A stretch of DNA of 64,000 nucleotides from Streptomyces sp. Je 1-79. GTDB lineage: Bacteria; Actinomycetota; Actinomycetes; Streptomycetales; Streptomycetaceae. The position numbers and the translations under genes are program-made. This document shows, one piece after another, positions 33,088-41,691 of this stretch. Location of the stretch: the NCBI RefSeq assembly GCF_025195125.1, contig NZ_JAMGSL010000004.1:496001-560000 (forward strand), in the 5' to 3' direction. Under the pieces are notes generated by a model. That model searched no databases. It was not told the origin of the DNA and saw only the letters and a program-made list of their open reading frames with translations. Position 1 is the first letter of the stretch. Each line of letters begins with the position of its first letter.

Positions 33088-34053
33088 ATGAGCAATCTTG
33101 ATCGTCAGGCCGCCCTCACCGTCTGTGGCGGCCGCGGCTTCGTCGTCGCCGAACCGGTCCGGGAGCTCCTCAGCCCCCGTCACGTCCAGCTCGGCGAGTC
33201 GACCGAGGTCCGCCGTCTGCTCCCCAACCTCGGCCGCCGCATGGTCGGCGCCTGGGCCTTCGTCGACCACTACGGCCCGGACGACATCGCGGAAGAGCCC
33301 GGGATGCAGGTCCCGCCTCACCCGCACATGGGGCTCCAGACCGTGAGCTGGCTCCACGAGGGCGAGGTCCTGCACCGCGACAGCACGGGAAGCCTGGAGA
33401 CGATCCGCCCCCGCGAGCTGGGCCTGATGACCTCGGGCCGGGCGATCTCCCACTCCGAGGAGAGTCCCCGGCCCCACGCGCGCTTCCTCCACGGCGCCCA
33501 GCTCTGGGTGGCGCTCCCGGAGGCCCACCGCCACGTCGAACCCCACTTCCAGCACCACGCCGACCTCCCGCAGGTCACGGCCCCCGGCCTGACGGCCACC
33601 GTGATCCTCGGCGAACTCGACGGCGCGGCCTCGCCCGGCACCACGTACAGCCCCCTGATCGGCGCGGACCTCGCACTGGCGGCGGGCACCGAGACGAGCA
33701 TCCCCCTGGAACCGGACTTCGAGTACGCGGTCCTGGCGATGTCGGGCGAGGCTCACGTCGACGGCGTCCCGGTCCTGCCGGGCTCGATGCTCTACCTCGG
33801 CTGCGGCCGCACGGAACTCCCCCTGCGCGCAACCTCGGACGCGGGGCTGATGCTCCTGGGCGGCGAGCCGTTCGAGGAGGAGATCGTCATGTTCTGGAAC
33901 TGGATCGGCCGCTCGCAGCAGGACATCGAAGAAGCGCGCGAGGCATGGATGAACGGCACCAGGTTCGGTGAGGTGAAGGGCTACGACGGCGCTCCGCTTC
34001 CGGCCCCGGAACTCCCCGCGACGCCACTGAAAGCGCGGGGTCGTGTGCGCTGA
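33088..34053 (+). CDS. Pirin family protein
   Basis: A 321-aa bicupin. Metal-ligand pattern in the first cupin: VPPHPHMGLQTVSWLHEGEV and SEESPRPHARFLHGAQLW; second domain ends FEEEIVMFWNWIGRSQQDIEEARE. Some pirins oxidise quercetin or modulate enzymes; the role here is unknown. ATG 33088 begins right before the conserved N-terminus. It is the last intact gene before a stretch of gene fragments. Confidence 0.9.
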   Translation: MSNLDRQAALTVCGGRGFVVAEPVRELLSPRHVQLGESTEVRRLLPNLGRRMVGAWAFVDHYGPDDIAEEPGMQVPPHPHMGLQTVSWLHEGEVLHRDSTGSLETIRPRELGLMTSGRAISHSEESPRPHARFLHGAQLWVALPEAHRHVEPHFQHHADLPQVTAPGLTATVILGELDGAASPGTTYSPLIGADLALAAGTETSIPLEPDFEYAVLAMSGEAHVDGVPVLPGSMLYLGCGRTELPLRATSDAGLMLLGGEPFEEEIVMFWNWIGRSQQDIEEAREAWMNGTRFGEVKGYDGAPLPAPELPATPLKARGRVR

Positions 34054-34496
34054 CCAGCGGTATCACCTCATCCTCGGGATGCGCGCGCTGAGTTGCGAGG
34101 CGGACCCGGGGGCTGTGGCTGAGTTCCCGTGTGTGACCTTGTGTGGGCAGGTGTGGCAGGACGGATGCTGACTCAATGCTGACTTTCATGACGTCCCGTC
34201 AGGTTGATCTGCGTGCTTCGCCGCGGGGGCGCTGGTCTCAGTGGGGCGGTCTGGGGCCTTGCTGGCCTGAATGGCTCCCGCGTTCGTGGCCGACGCTGGG
34301 AGCAGGTCGGGGCCGGCGCGCAAGTGGGAGGGGGATGTCTGTCGATGCCCGTTGTGGAGTTCCGACAGAACGCAAGCCAACTGGTCGAGGCGGTGGGTCT
34401 GAGCGGTTACTCCTGACGAGAGCCCTGCTACGCGCCGGAGAGAGCTGCTGTGCGGCGGGGCTCAGGCCATGCCACGCCGCTGCGGCGACGTCCCCA
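34054..34496. other. Gene-poor stretch with a possible antitoxin fragment
   Basis: No intact gene seen in ~440 bp. Codon bias fades. At 34345-34416 a 23-codon frame preceded by GGGAGGGGG reads MPVVEFRQNASQLVEAV and stops; it resembles the N-terminus of Phd/YefM antitoxins but is too short to be functional or certain. The stretch marks the left edge of the fragment-rich region. Confidence 0.4.
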
Positions 34497-34655
34497 CTAG
34501 GCCGAGGGGCGGGTGTGCCAGGTGTGACGGAGATACGCGTCCAGGGCGCGGCTGCGCCGCTCCGGGGTGTCGTCGGCCGGCTGGCCCAGATACGCGCGCA
34601 TCACCTGGTCCAGCTCGCCATACCGCCGGTCGTGTTCGAGGGGCTTCATGGACAT
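34497..34655 (-). pseudogene. Truncated immunity-like gene
   Basis: A 52-codon frame (MSMKPLEHDRRYGELDQVMR...RHTWHTRPSA) ends abruptly at a TAG. It lies 13 bp after the RNase A-like toxin fragment on the same strand, the place of an immunity gene. ELDQVMRAYLGQ and AYLRHTWHTRP look like the start of a longer helical protein. Truncation is inferred from context; a complete small protein cannot be excluded. Confidence 0.5.
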
Positions 34656-34668
34656 GTGCGTGTGACCC

Positions 34669-34968
34669 CTACAGGTAGAACGGGACGGGCGTGTGGACGA
34701 CGAAGCCGAGCGGACTCGTCGCCTCGCAGCGCAGGACCACGCGCGCCGCGCGCACGTCGACGGGGCCGCGCCCGGCCAGCAGGTCGCCCCCCAGCTGGAC
34801 CCGGCCCACGGGCTCCTCACGGGACGGCCAGGCCGCCTCGAGGGTGAGGCGGACCCGGGTGTTCTGGGCGAGCCAGCGGTGGACGGCCTGTTCGTTGGCG
34901 GTCACCACCTGCTGGGTGGCCCACTGGGCGGTCTCCCGGTCGGAATAGGAGGCGGAACGGGTCAGCAC
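34669..34968 (-). pseudogene. C-terminal part of a bacterial RNase A-like toxin domain
   Basis: A 99-codon frame begins LTRSASYSDRETAQWATQQV and continues with NEQAVHRWL and VVLRCEATSPLGFVVHTP, matching the second half of the RNase A-like domain found at the C-termini of CdiA and Streptomyces polymorphic toxins. The first half, with the GHTxxKHVGKT active-site His, is absent, and a stop lies just upstream in frame. AGAGG at 8 bp from GTG 34968 could still allow translation. Confidence 0.6.
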
Positions 34969-35026
34969 GGGGGCATCCTCTCAAATTGCCTCGTCAGGAG
35001 CCGAACTCCTACGGGTGGCAGGCGGT

Positions 35027-35587
35027 TCAGTAGTCGGCGAAGTTCCAGAACATGCCCACCTCGGTGTCCGAGACGACGATCAGGCCGTAGTCCTCCGAGT
35101 ACACGCTCAGCGGGCTGTACGCCCAGCCCGACGATGTGAAGTCGAGCGTGCCGCTCACGTGACCCGGCTTGTTGACATTGGTGTGGAAACTGGCGGAGTC
35201 CCCGTAGCGCGCGAGAATCGTGCGCGCCATCGCCCGGAGCTCCTCCTCGCTTTCGACGAAGCGACTCAGGTTGGCCAGGGTGCAGCCGTCGTCCGTAAGG
35301 GCGAGGAGAAGGTTCTCGGCACTGTCCCGATCGATCTCCTGGAGACGCCTCGCGATGTACTCCGGCGGGTGGGCGACGAAGGGATACGTGAGGGACGCCT
35401 CGCGCTCCGGGTTCTGAGCCGCGTCATCGAGACCGGTCCAGCCGCGGGGGTCCGGCTCTCGTGCCATCAGAGCAAGGACGTCGAGGACCCAGTTCTCGTG
35501 GCGACGCGGGCCCGTGGCGTCGTACGGGTACGCGTCCTCGTACAAGTGGCGTACCGCGGCTTCCCAGGACGTCTGGTCGACGGATAT
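35027..35587 (-). pseudogene. Immunity-like protein lacking a usable start codon
   Basis: An intact 187-codon frame: SVDQTSWEAAVRHLYEDAYP, NWVLDVLALMAREPDPRG, AHPPEYIARRLQEIDRD and a final EDYGLIVVSDTEVGMFWNFA. No family recognised. It lies 26 bp behind the RNase A-like toxin remnant, the immunity position. At the expected start, 10 bp after AAAGG, the codon is ATA rather than ATG; the next option is TTG at 35545, which would remove 14 residues. It may be a real gene with an odd start or a dead one. Confidence 0.5.
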
Positions 35588-35613
35588 GTGGTGCTGGCCT
35601 TTCTCGGCTTTCG

Positions 35614-36123
35614 CTAGGACTTGGAGGGCATCGACGTCATGACAGTGAACGGAGGGTTGCGGCTGCTGTCGTAGCGGATACGCGTGTCGACGCCGCTCAC
35701 GTCGTACGCCTGGGCATTCCCGCCCTGCTTGTACCCGGACAGTGGGTCGTTGGGGTCCACCGGCTGCTTGCTCACGCTGCGGCCACTGGTCTCGCCGCTC
35801 GGCACCGTGTCGTAGAACGACTTGACGTCGCCGTCGGAGGCCGGCGGAGGCCCCTTGATCCATGCCTCGATGGCGGCCTTGTTCGTGTTGAGGTTGCGCT
35901 CGGTCAATTCCTCGGCGCGCTGGTAGGTCGGGAAGGCGGAGGAGCCGCTGGGCTCGGCTTGCCGTGTGGCCAGGCCGCTGTCGGGCCGCCCGACTGCTGG
36001 TCACGCAGGCGCTGCGCCAACTGCTCGTCCGTCTTGCCGACGTGCTTGTCCAAAGTATGGCCGTTGGCCATGTATTCGTTGGCGGCGAGGTTCAGGTCGT
36101 ATTTGCCGTTCGAATCGAGCTGC
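35614..36123 (-). pseudogene. Frameshifted RNase A-like polymorphic toxin domain
   Basis: The upstream frame reads NEYMANGHTLDKHVGKTDEQ, then LAQRLRDQ, the start of the RNase A-like toxin domain with its active-site His. The reading frame is then lost near 35985-36005, and the neighbouring frame continues GSSAFPTYQRAEELTERN, AIEAWIKG and FTVMTSMPS to the natural end. A single indel would restore one ~165-residue domain. The delivery part of the toxin is missing; a fragment of another secreted protein abuts it upstream. Confidence 0.7.
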
Positions 36124-36345
36124 TGCGCGGCCTCAGTTCCAGGTTTTCGACCCTCGTCAGATCCAGTCCGGCCCGGGTCGCTGTGGTCAGCGGCTTGCGG
36201 ATCTCCTGTCCCCAGTACGAGGCGGTACGGTCACTCCCCGGCAACCCGTCGACAGAGACCCCGCCGAGGGTGACCCGGCGGCCGGAAGCGTCGGCGACCG
36301 ACACGTCCAGCTGGGTTCCGGTGGTGCCCGGCACGAACGGTCGGG
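36121..36345 (-). pseudogene. Fragment of a secreted beta-rich protein
   Basis: About 75 codons: TQLDVSVADASGRRVTLGGV, DGLPGSDRTASYWGQEIRKP and LTRVENLELRPR. The pattern resembles C-terminal beta-sandwich regions of large Streptomyces secreted proteins, but I cannot name the family. It is bounded on one side by the toxin remnant in another frame and on the other by the NRPS tail on the opposite strand. Confidence 0.45.
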
Positions 36346-36349
36346 GCGA

Positions 36350-37456
36350 GCGATGCCTGGTCGGGCATGTCACGCCGGACAGGTCGGCCGGTTCGGTGAA
36401 CCCGTCACAGTTGGGCGTGGCCGCACGGGAGTCCGTCTCCCGGCACCTCCCCTCCCACATGGTGCCGGCGGTGGTGATGGTCTCCGCGGAGTTCCCGTTG
36501 TCGCCCACCGGCAAGGTCGACCGGCGGGCGCTTCCCGCACCGACGTTCGACGTGTCGGCCAGTCACATCGACGAAGTCGGCCCGGACGACGGGTTCTTCG
36601 ACCTTGGTGGGCACTCGCTGGTGGCGACGAGTCTGGTGAGCCGGGTGCGGGCCGCGCTGGGGGTGGAGCTGGGAGTCAGCGCCGTGTTCGAGGCACCGAC
36701 ACCGGCCGCGCTCGCGCGGCTGGTCGCGGGTCACACCACGGACGGCGGGGCCCATGACGTACTGCTCGAACTGCGCGGGCACGGCAGTCAGCCACCGTTG
36801 TTCTGCATTCACCCGTCCAGCGGGATGAGCTGGTCCTACGCCGGTCTGCTGCACCACCTCGATCCGGAGACGCCGCTGTACGGACTGCAGGCACGAGCTT
36901 GAGCGGCGACTCCGTCCTGCCGCAGACCATCGACCAGTTGGCGGCGGAGTATCTGTGCCGCATCCGGACGGTGCAACCGAGTGGACCGTACCGTTTGCTC
37001 GGCTGGTCGTTGGGTGGTCTGGTCGCCCACGCGATCGCGGTCCAACTCGAGCGGGAAGGGCAGCAGGTGGAGTTGCCGGCCGTTCTGGACGTGTCGCCGG
37101 TGGCCGCGGAGACCGAGGGCACGCAGGCGGAGGGCCTCGCCGACGACACGCTCGACGCGGCACTCGCAGAGGAGATCGGCGATGCCAGCCTGCCGGAGGA
37201 GACGATCGCCCGGATCACCGCCACCGTCGGGCACAGCGGCCGGCTGCGTGACCGCTTCACCCCCAGCCGGTTCGGCGGCGATCTGCTGCTGTGCACGGCT
37301 GGACCGAATGGACTGACCGACGACTGGCGCCCGCACATCGGCGGCCGCATCACGACCCACGAGATCGCCACCACACATCTCCGGATGATGCGCCCCGCGG
37401 CGTTGACCCAGATCGGACCTGTCCTGGCGGCCGCGCTCGCCGGCGGGGACCGGTAG
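36350..37456 (+). pseudogene. Remnant of an NRPS terminal module (A end - PCP - thioesterase)
   Basis: It starts in the middle of an adenylation domain (CLVGHVTPD, HLPSHMVPAVVMVSAEFPLS, PTGKVDRRALPAP), then a PCP with the phosphopantetheine serine in DDGFFDLGGHSLVATSLVSR but shortened in front, then a type I thioesterase (PPLFCIHPSSGMSWSY). The frame breaks at ~36895 (GLQARA then stop) and resumes as LSGDSVLP... with the catalytic LLGWSLGGLVAHA. The 5' end is missing, so it is a dead end piece of a peptide synthetase gene. Confidence 0.85.
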
Positions 37457-37458
37457 AT

Positions 37459-37494
37459 GTGCCGGTGCCGGTGCCGGTGCCGGTGCCGGTGCCG
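37459..37494. repeat. Six tandem copies of GTGCCG
   Basis: A perfect hexanucleotide repeat directly after the thioesterase stop and ~60 bp before the end of the convergent VOC gene. Replication slippage is likely. Confidence 0.9.
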
Positions 37495-37554
37495 GAGCGG
37501 CACCCCGCGAGAACGCACGTGGGGTACGTACGCCCCCCGAACCCCGTCGCCGCG

Positions 37555-38298
37555 TCAGGAGGACACGGCCAGGACACAGAGCTCGTGGTCCTCGGGGTCG
37601 GTCAGGCACGTCCAGGGAACGTCGCCCTGGCCGAGGTCGAGGTCGGTGGCGCCGAGGGCCCGCAGCCGGTCCACCTCCGACGCTTTGTCGTCACCGGGGT
37701 ACGGCAGCAGGTCGAGATGGACGCGGTCCGGCGCGGTCTTCGCGCCGGGTGTGCGGAGGAACTCGAGATACGGGCCGACACCCTTGGCGTTGCGCAGCAC
37801 CGCGTGTTCGTCGGTCACCTCGTGCAGGGTCCAGTCCATCGCCTCGCCCCAGAACCGGGCCATGGCCCGCGGATCGGCGCAGTCGACCACCACCGCGGCG
37901 ATCGGGCCGGTGTCCCGGTAGACCTCCCGCGGCTCCAGCACGCAGAACTCGTTGCCCTCGGGGTCGGCGAGGACCGTCCACGGTACGGCGCCCTGGCTCA
38001 CGTCGGCGGGCGTCGCACCGAGGGCCTGGAGGCGCGCGACCAGTTCCGCCTGATGGTCCGCGGAGGTGGTGGCGAGGTCGAGGTGCACACGGTTCTTCGC
38101 GGCCGACTTGAGCGCCGGGACGGGAACGACGTCGATGCCGAGAACGACCGGGTCCGGCCAGACGAGTCCGCCGCTGGGTCCGACGTAGGTGGTCACGCCG
38201 GGGCTGTAGGCGGTCCAGCCGAGCGCCTCCGCCCAGAACCGTCCGACCGCCGAGGGATCGAGAGCCTTGATGTTCACATGAGCAGGTCGCAGTGCCAT
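37555..38298 (-). CDS. Two-domain VOC (glyoxalase-like) family protein
   Basis: A 247-aa protein with two tandem vicinal-oxygen-chelate domains. The first has HVNIKALDPSAVGRFWAEAL, KNRVHLDLAT and DPEGNEFCVLEP; the second repeats these as VVVDCADPRAMARFWGEAM, PDRVHLDLLP and DPEDHELCVL. Metal-ligand His and Glu positions are kept, so activity is possible; substrate unknown. ATG 38298 chosen since similarity begins there. Confidence 0.88.
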   Translation of the reverse strand: MALRPAHVNIKALDPSAVGRFWAEALGWTAYSPGVTTYVGPSGGLVWPDPVVLGIDVVPVPALKSAAKNRVHLDLATTSADHQAELVARLQALGATPADVSQGAVPWTVLADPEGNEFCVLEPREVYRDTGPIAAVVVDCADPRAMARFWGEAMDWTLHEVTDEHAVLRNAKGVGPYLEFLRTPGAKTAPDRVHLDLLPYPGDDKASEVDRLRALGATDLDLGQGDVPWTCLTDPEDHELCVLAVSS

Positions 38299-38493
38299 GC
38301 TGGCGATCCTATGCGCCCGCTCACCGAGGGCACGCACGTGCTCACCGGTCGCCGTGCACAGCTCGCCGAGTGGGTTCGCCGACCGGACTGCGCGGCCCCA
38401 CCTGGGAAGACGAGGAGGGGCGGAGGTCCCGCAGCACCCTGTCCATGGCCGCCCACGGCGCCCTGCCCCGGGCCTTCGCCCGCGTCCACCTCC

Positions 38494-39150
38494 GCCACCG
38501 CACCCCCGCCTTCGGCTCGCCGTGGAGACCGGCCTGTGGTGGCTGGTCCCGGGGAGCGTCTACGAGCGCGTCGAGGACGGCCGTATCCACAACACCGCCC
38601 TCGCCGTCTCGCCGGAGGGCGAGATCGTCGCCCGCTACCGCAAGGCCTTCCCCTGGCAGCCGTACGAAAGACCACGCCCGGAACCGAGTTCACCGTCTTC
38701 GACATTCCCGGCGCCGGTCGCGTGGGACTGGCCGTCTGCTACGACGGCGCCTTCCCGGAAACGGTCCGCCAGCTCGCCTGGCTGGGCGCCGAGATCGTCA
38801 TCCAGCCCACCCTGACGCCCACCCGCGACCGGGAGATGGAGCGCGTCTGCGCCCGCGCCCGCGCCAACGCATGGACCAACCAGGTCTACGTCGTCAACGT
38901 CAACGCCGGCGACCCCGCCGGCGTCGGAACCAGCGCCGTCGTCGACCCGGAAGGCCTCGTCCGCCAACAGGCCGGCCCCGGAGAGGAGATCCTCGTCGAC
39001 GTCCTCGACCTGGACACCGTCACCAGGGTGCGCCGCTACGGCTCCGCAGGGATCAACCGCCCCTGGAGCCAGCTCGCCCGGTACGGAGAATCGATCGGCC
39101 TCCCCGTGTACGGCGGCCGGACACTCCGCAGCCTGGACTGGATGGAGTGA
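38494..39150 (+). pseudogene. Truncated, frameshifted carbon-nitrogen hydrolase (nitrilase superfamily)
   Basis: Frame one reads LAVETGLWWLVPGSVYERVE and RIHNTALAVSPEGEIVARYRK, with the Lys of the catalytic triad. Near 38666 the frame shifts; frame two continues TPGTEFTVFDIPGAGRVGLA, VCYDGAFPETVR (catalytic Cys) and ANAWTNQVYVVNVN. Restoring one A in the GAAAG run would join the frames. The N-terminal third with the catalytic Glu is absent; 38299-38493 shows no matching sequence. Aliphatic amidase or formamidase was the likely ancestor. Confidence 0.8.
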
Positions 39151-39171
39151 CCTGGAGGCCTCGGCGCGCTG

Positions 39172-40407
39172 TCAGAGGCGCACGATGACCAGAGCGATGT
39201 CGTCCCGGGCCCCGCCGACGACGCCGAGACGGGCCAGCAGGGTGTCGGCGAGGCGGTCGGGGCCCATGTCGGCGTGGCGGGTGAGGGCGTCGGTGAGCCT
39301 GTGCAGGCCGGCATCGATGTCCTCGTCGCGCCGTTCGATGAGCCCGTCGGTGTACAGCACGAGGGTGTCGCCCAAGGCGTAGGCCAGGGTGGCTTGGGGG
39401 CGGGGAACGTGTTCGGGCCGTGCACCGAGCGGCGGATCGGTGGCTTGCTCCAGCAGGTCGCACGTGCCGTCGGCGTGCAGCAGAACGGGCGGGGGGTGGC
39501 CGGCGCTGCTGTAGGCGATCTGCTGGGCTTGGGCGTCGATCACGACCTGGACGGCGGTGGTGGCGAGTGCGCCTTCGACCGACCGGGCGTACAGGCCGAG
39601 AACCTCCAACGACTTCGCCGGCTCGGGCAGGGCCCGGACCGCGGCGCTCAGTGCGCTGCGGAGCATGCCCATGACGGCGGCGGCCTCCAGGCCGTGGCCG
39701 ACGACATCGCCGACCGCGACCCCGAAGGAGTCACCGGGAAGATCGACGACGTCGAACCAGTCGCCGCACACGTTCAGCGACCCGACCGCGGGCAGGTAGC
39801 GCACCGCGACGTTCCGGTGCCCCTCCAGGTCGGGCGAGTGCAGCATCGCCTCCTGGAGCGCGACGGCCACCTGGCGCTCCCGGGCGTGCGCCTGGCGCAG
39901 CTCCTCGTTCAGCCGTTGCAGCTCCCGCGCCCGCGCGTACAGCTCGGCCTCCATGGCCTCCCGCTTGCCCAGCGGTGCCTGTCGCGGGCCGGGCGGGCGG
40001 GAGCGGACGAAGTCGGTCACGTCCTCCACCCGGTGGATGATCCACGCCACCCGCCCGTCCGGCCCGACCACGGGGGTGTTGATCGGCGACCACCACCGCT
40101 CCTCGAACGCCCCGGGCCGGGACGCCACCGGGATGTCGTACTTCTGCACCGCCATCGTGTCCGGCTCTCTCGACCGCAGGACGCGCTGCAGCGAGGCGTT
40201 CAGGTTCCGCACCCCGTCCGCACTCGCGTCCGCCGGGTTGTCCGGGAAGGCATCGAACAGGTGCTGGCCGACCAGATCCTGCCGACTCCGCCCGGTCGCG
40301 CGCAGGTACGCCTCGTTGACTCCGACGATCACCAGGTCTGGGCCCAGCACCAGATACGGACTCGGCGTGGCCGCGAACAACGCTGTGTAGTCGATCTCCG
40401 GTTTCAC
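39172..40407 (-). CDS. PAS-domain SpoIIE/PP2C serine phosphatase
   Basis: A 411-aa signalling phosphatase. Residues ~1-130 form a PAS domain (LFAATPSPYLVLGPDLVIVG, NEAYLRATGRSRQDLVG), then a coiled coil (LYARARELQRLNEELRQAHA), then PP2C SIGMA-type catalytic motifs: CGDWFDVVDLPGD, AVGDVVGHGLEAA and LVLYTDGLIERRDEDID. Such proteins reset anti-sigma-factor antagonists. GTG 40407 begins VKPEIDYTALF, where similarity starts; a 13-codon leader frame ends at this start. An extended GTG at 40452 is possible. Confidence 0.88.
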   Translation of the reverse strand: MKPEIDYTALFAATPSPYLVLGPDLVIVGVNEAYLRATGRSRQDLVGQHLFDAFPDNPADASADGVRNLNASLQRVLRSREPDTMAVQKYDIPVASRPGAFEERWWSPINTPVVGPDGRVAWIIHRVEDVTDFVRSRPPGPRQAPLGKREAMEAELYARARELQRLNEELRQAHARERQVAVALQEAMLHSPDLEGHRNVAVRYLPAVGSLNVCGDWFDVVDLPGDSFGVAVGDVVGHGLEAAAVMGMLRSALSAAVRALPEPAKSLEVLGLYARSVEGALATTAVQVVIDAQAQQIAYSSAGHPPPVLLHADGTCDLLEQATDPPLGARPEHVPRPQATLAYALGDTLVLYTDGLIERRDEDIDAGLHRLTDALTRHADMGPDRLADTLLARLGVVGGARDDIALVIVRL

Positions 40408-40500
40408 GGGCCTCGCGCCAATTCCCTCAGCTGTCCGACAGTCATGGTGCACCTGCCTCCAGCCTCACCCGTGCGACAGCGCGGCGCGACACGAGCTCCG

Positions 40501-41490
40501 TCACCGGAAGCTGAGGACTTCGCCCACAGGCCGACGGGGTGTCGCCCCACCCGAGGGGCCGTAGCCGAGCCGGAAGACCATGTGGACGAAGCCGATCGCG
40601 GAACTCGGATCGCGGACGGACGAGCGGAGCTCGGGCCATTCGAGGGGCTGCGACATCAGCGAGGTCGCGAGGCCGTCGAGGGTGGCCTGCAGAAGCACCC
40701 GCTGCATCGCCTGACCTGCTCGCAGCCAGTCCGCCGGAGTGTCCTCCACCGTGCCGAGCAGCGCGAGCCGGGGGTGCTTCTCGAAGTCGGCGACACCACG
40801 GTCCGCCACCCGGCGGGGGGAGTCGAAGTCCCGTACAGGGGCGCTCACGCCGTACTGCCGTGGGCCGATCGCCTCCGCGGGGACGCCCTCGGTGGTGGGC
40901 CCTTCACCGGTCCTGCCCGTGCGGGTCCAGGTGGCGATCTCCGCGCGCACGGCCTCGTTCGCGGCTTCGAGGAACTCGGCGTCGCGTACGAGTTCCATGA
41001 CCGCGTCGGCGTGCCAGGCGCCCGGTGTGATCAGCCGACAGCCTTCCAGGAGAGCGGCGCCGTGAAGCCCGCCGAGGACGGGCTCGGGAATCGGCTCGTC
41101 GGTGAAGGGGAAGCGGCTGGTGTGCCGCCGCCGCACGGCGGGATGAAGGTCCGCGAGCCCGTGGTCCACGCTCCCGGTCCGCCGGAGACGGACGTCGGCC
41201 AGGTGCCAGGGATGATCGGGGTCGGGAAGCAGCCGGACCTCGGCGGTCCAGCCGTGGTGGGCGGCCGACACGCGCAGGTTGAACAGGGCGGCACCGCAGC
41301 CCAGGTGCAGAGCGCGGTGGTCCGGGTCGGCGATCGGCAGCGTGCGGTCGGGATCGCCGTACAGGGCCAGGGAACCGCTGCCGGCGCGGTGGACGAACCT
41401 CCAGGGCTGGGCGTTGTGCATGGAGGGCGCGGTCACGGCGTCCTCGACCAACGACGTCACGACCACCGCGTCGAGTTCTGGAGTGGACAC
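40501..41490 (-). CDS. Acg-family nitroreductase-like FMN protein
   Basis: A 329-aa protein of the Acg (Rv2032-like) branch of the nitroreductase fold. Motifs: VEDAVTAPSMHNAQPWRF, DPDHRALHLGCGAALFNLRV and RRRHTSRFPFTDEPIPE. Mycobacterial relatives are induced in hypoxia and are thought to bind FMN without normal nitroreductase activity. GTG 41490 starts STPELDAVV, just before the first conserved helix. Streptomyces often hold such genes in redox-stress loci; a phosphoketolase and rhodanese lie 8-11 kb away. Confidence 0.82.
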   Translation of the reverse strand: MSTPELDAVVVTSLVEDAVTAPSMHNAQPWRFVHRAGSGSLALYGDPDRTLPIADPDHRALHLGCGAALFNLRVSAAHHGWTAEVRLLPDPDHPWHLADVRLRRTGSVDHGLADLHPAVRRRHTSRFPFTDEPIPEPVLGGLHGAALLEGCRLITPGAWHADAVMELVRDAEFLEAANEAVRAEIATWTRTGRTGEGPTTEGVPAEAIGPRQYGVSAPVRDFDSPRRVADRGVADFEKHPRLALLGTVEDTPADWLRAGQAMQRVLLQATLDGLATSLMSQPLEWPELRSSVRDPSSAIGFVHMVFRLGYGPSGGATPRRPVGEVLSFR

Positions 41491-41639
41491 GGCTCGTCCT
41501 GTCTGTGAGGGATCGCCCGGTGCGCGAAGGAACTGCGGCGATCGTGCCGGTGGGGGACGCAGCACCCTCTTCGTATTGTCCCAGCACGGACCGAGGCGCA
41601 CCTTGCGAGGCGAACGAGGGGACCGGTGGGGATCAGGGG

Positions 41640-41662
41640 GGCTCCCCACACGGTGGGGAGCC
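41640..41662. terminator. Hairpin after the propeller-lectin pseudogene
   Basis: GGCTCCCCAC pairs perfectly with GTGGGGAGCC around ACG, 30 bp beyond the pseudogene stop on its strand. Confidence 0.75.
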
Positions 41663-41691
41663 GCCCTGAAGCGGGTAGGGGCTCGGTGTCG

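Noticed and set aside
34345..34416. Phd/YefM-like antitoxin start as a functional gene
   Set aside because: Only 23 codons, no toxin gene after it, and similarity is limited to one short helix; noted only as a possible fragment.
37459..37494. Short tandem repeat considered as a CRISPR or origin iteron
   Set aside because: Six-base units with no spacers and no adjacent cas or rep gene; slippage explains it.
34054..37494. Integrated mobile element or prophage in the fragment-rich region
   Set aside because: No integrase, transposase, tRNA attachment site or flanking direct repeats seen; only decayed pieces of toxin and NRPS genes.
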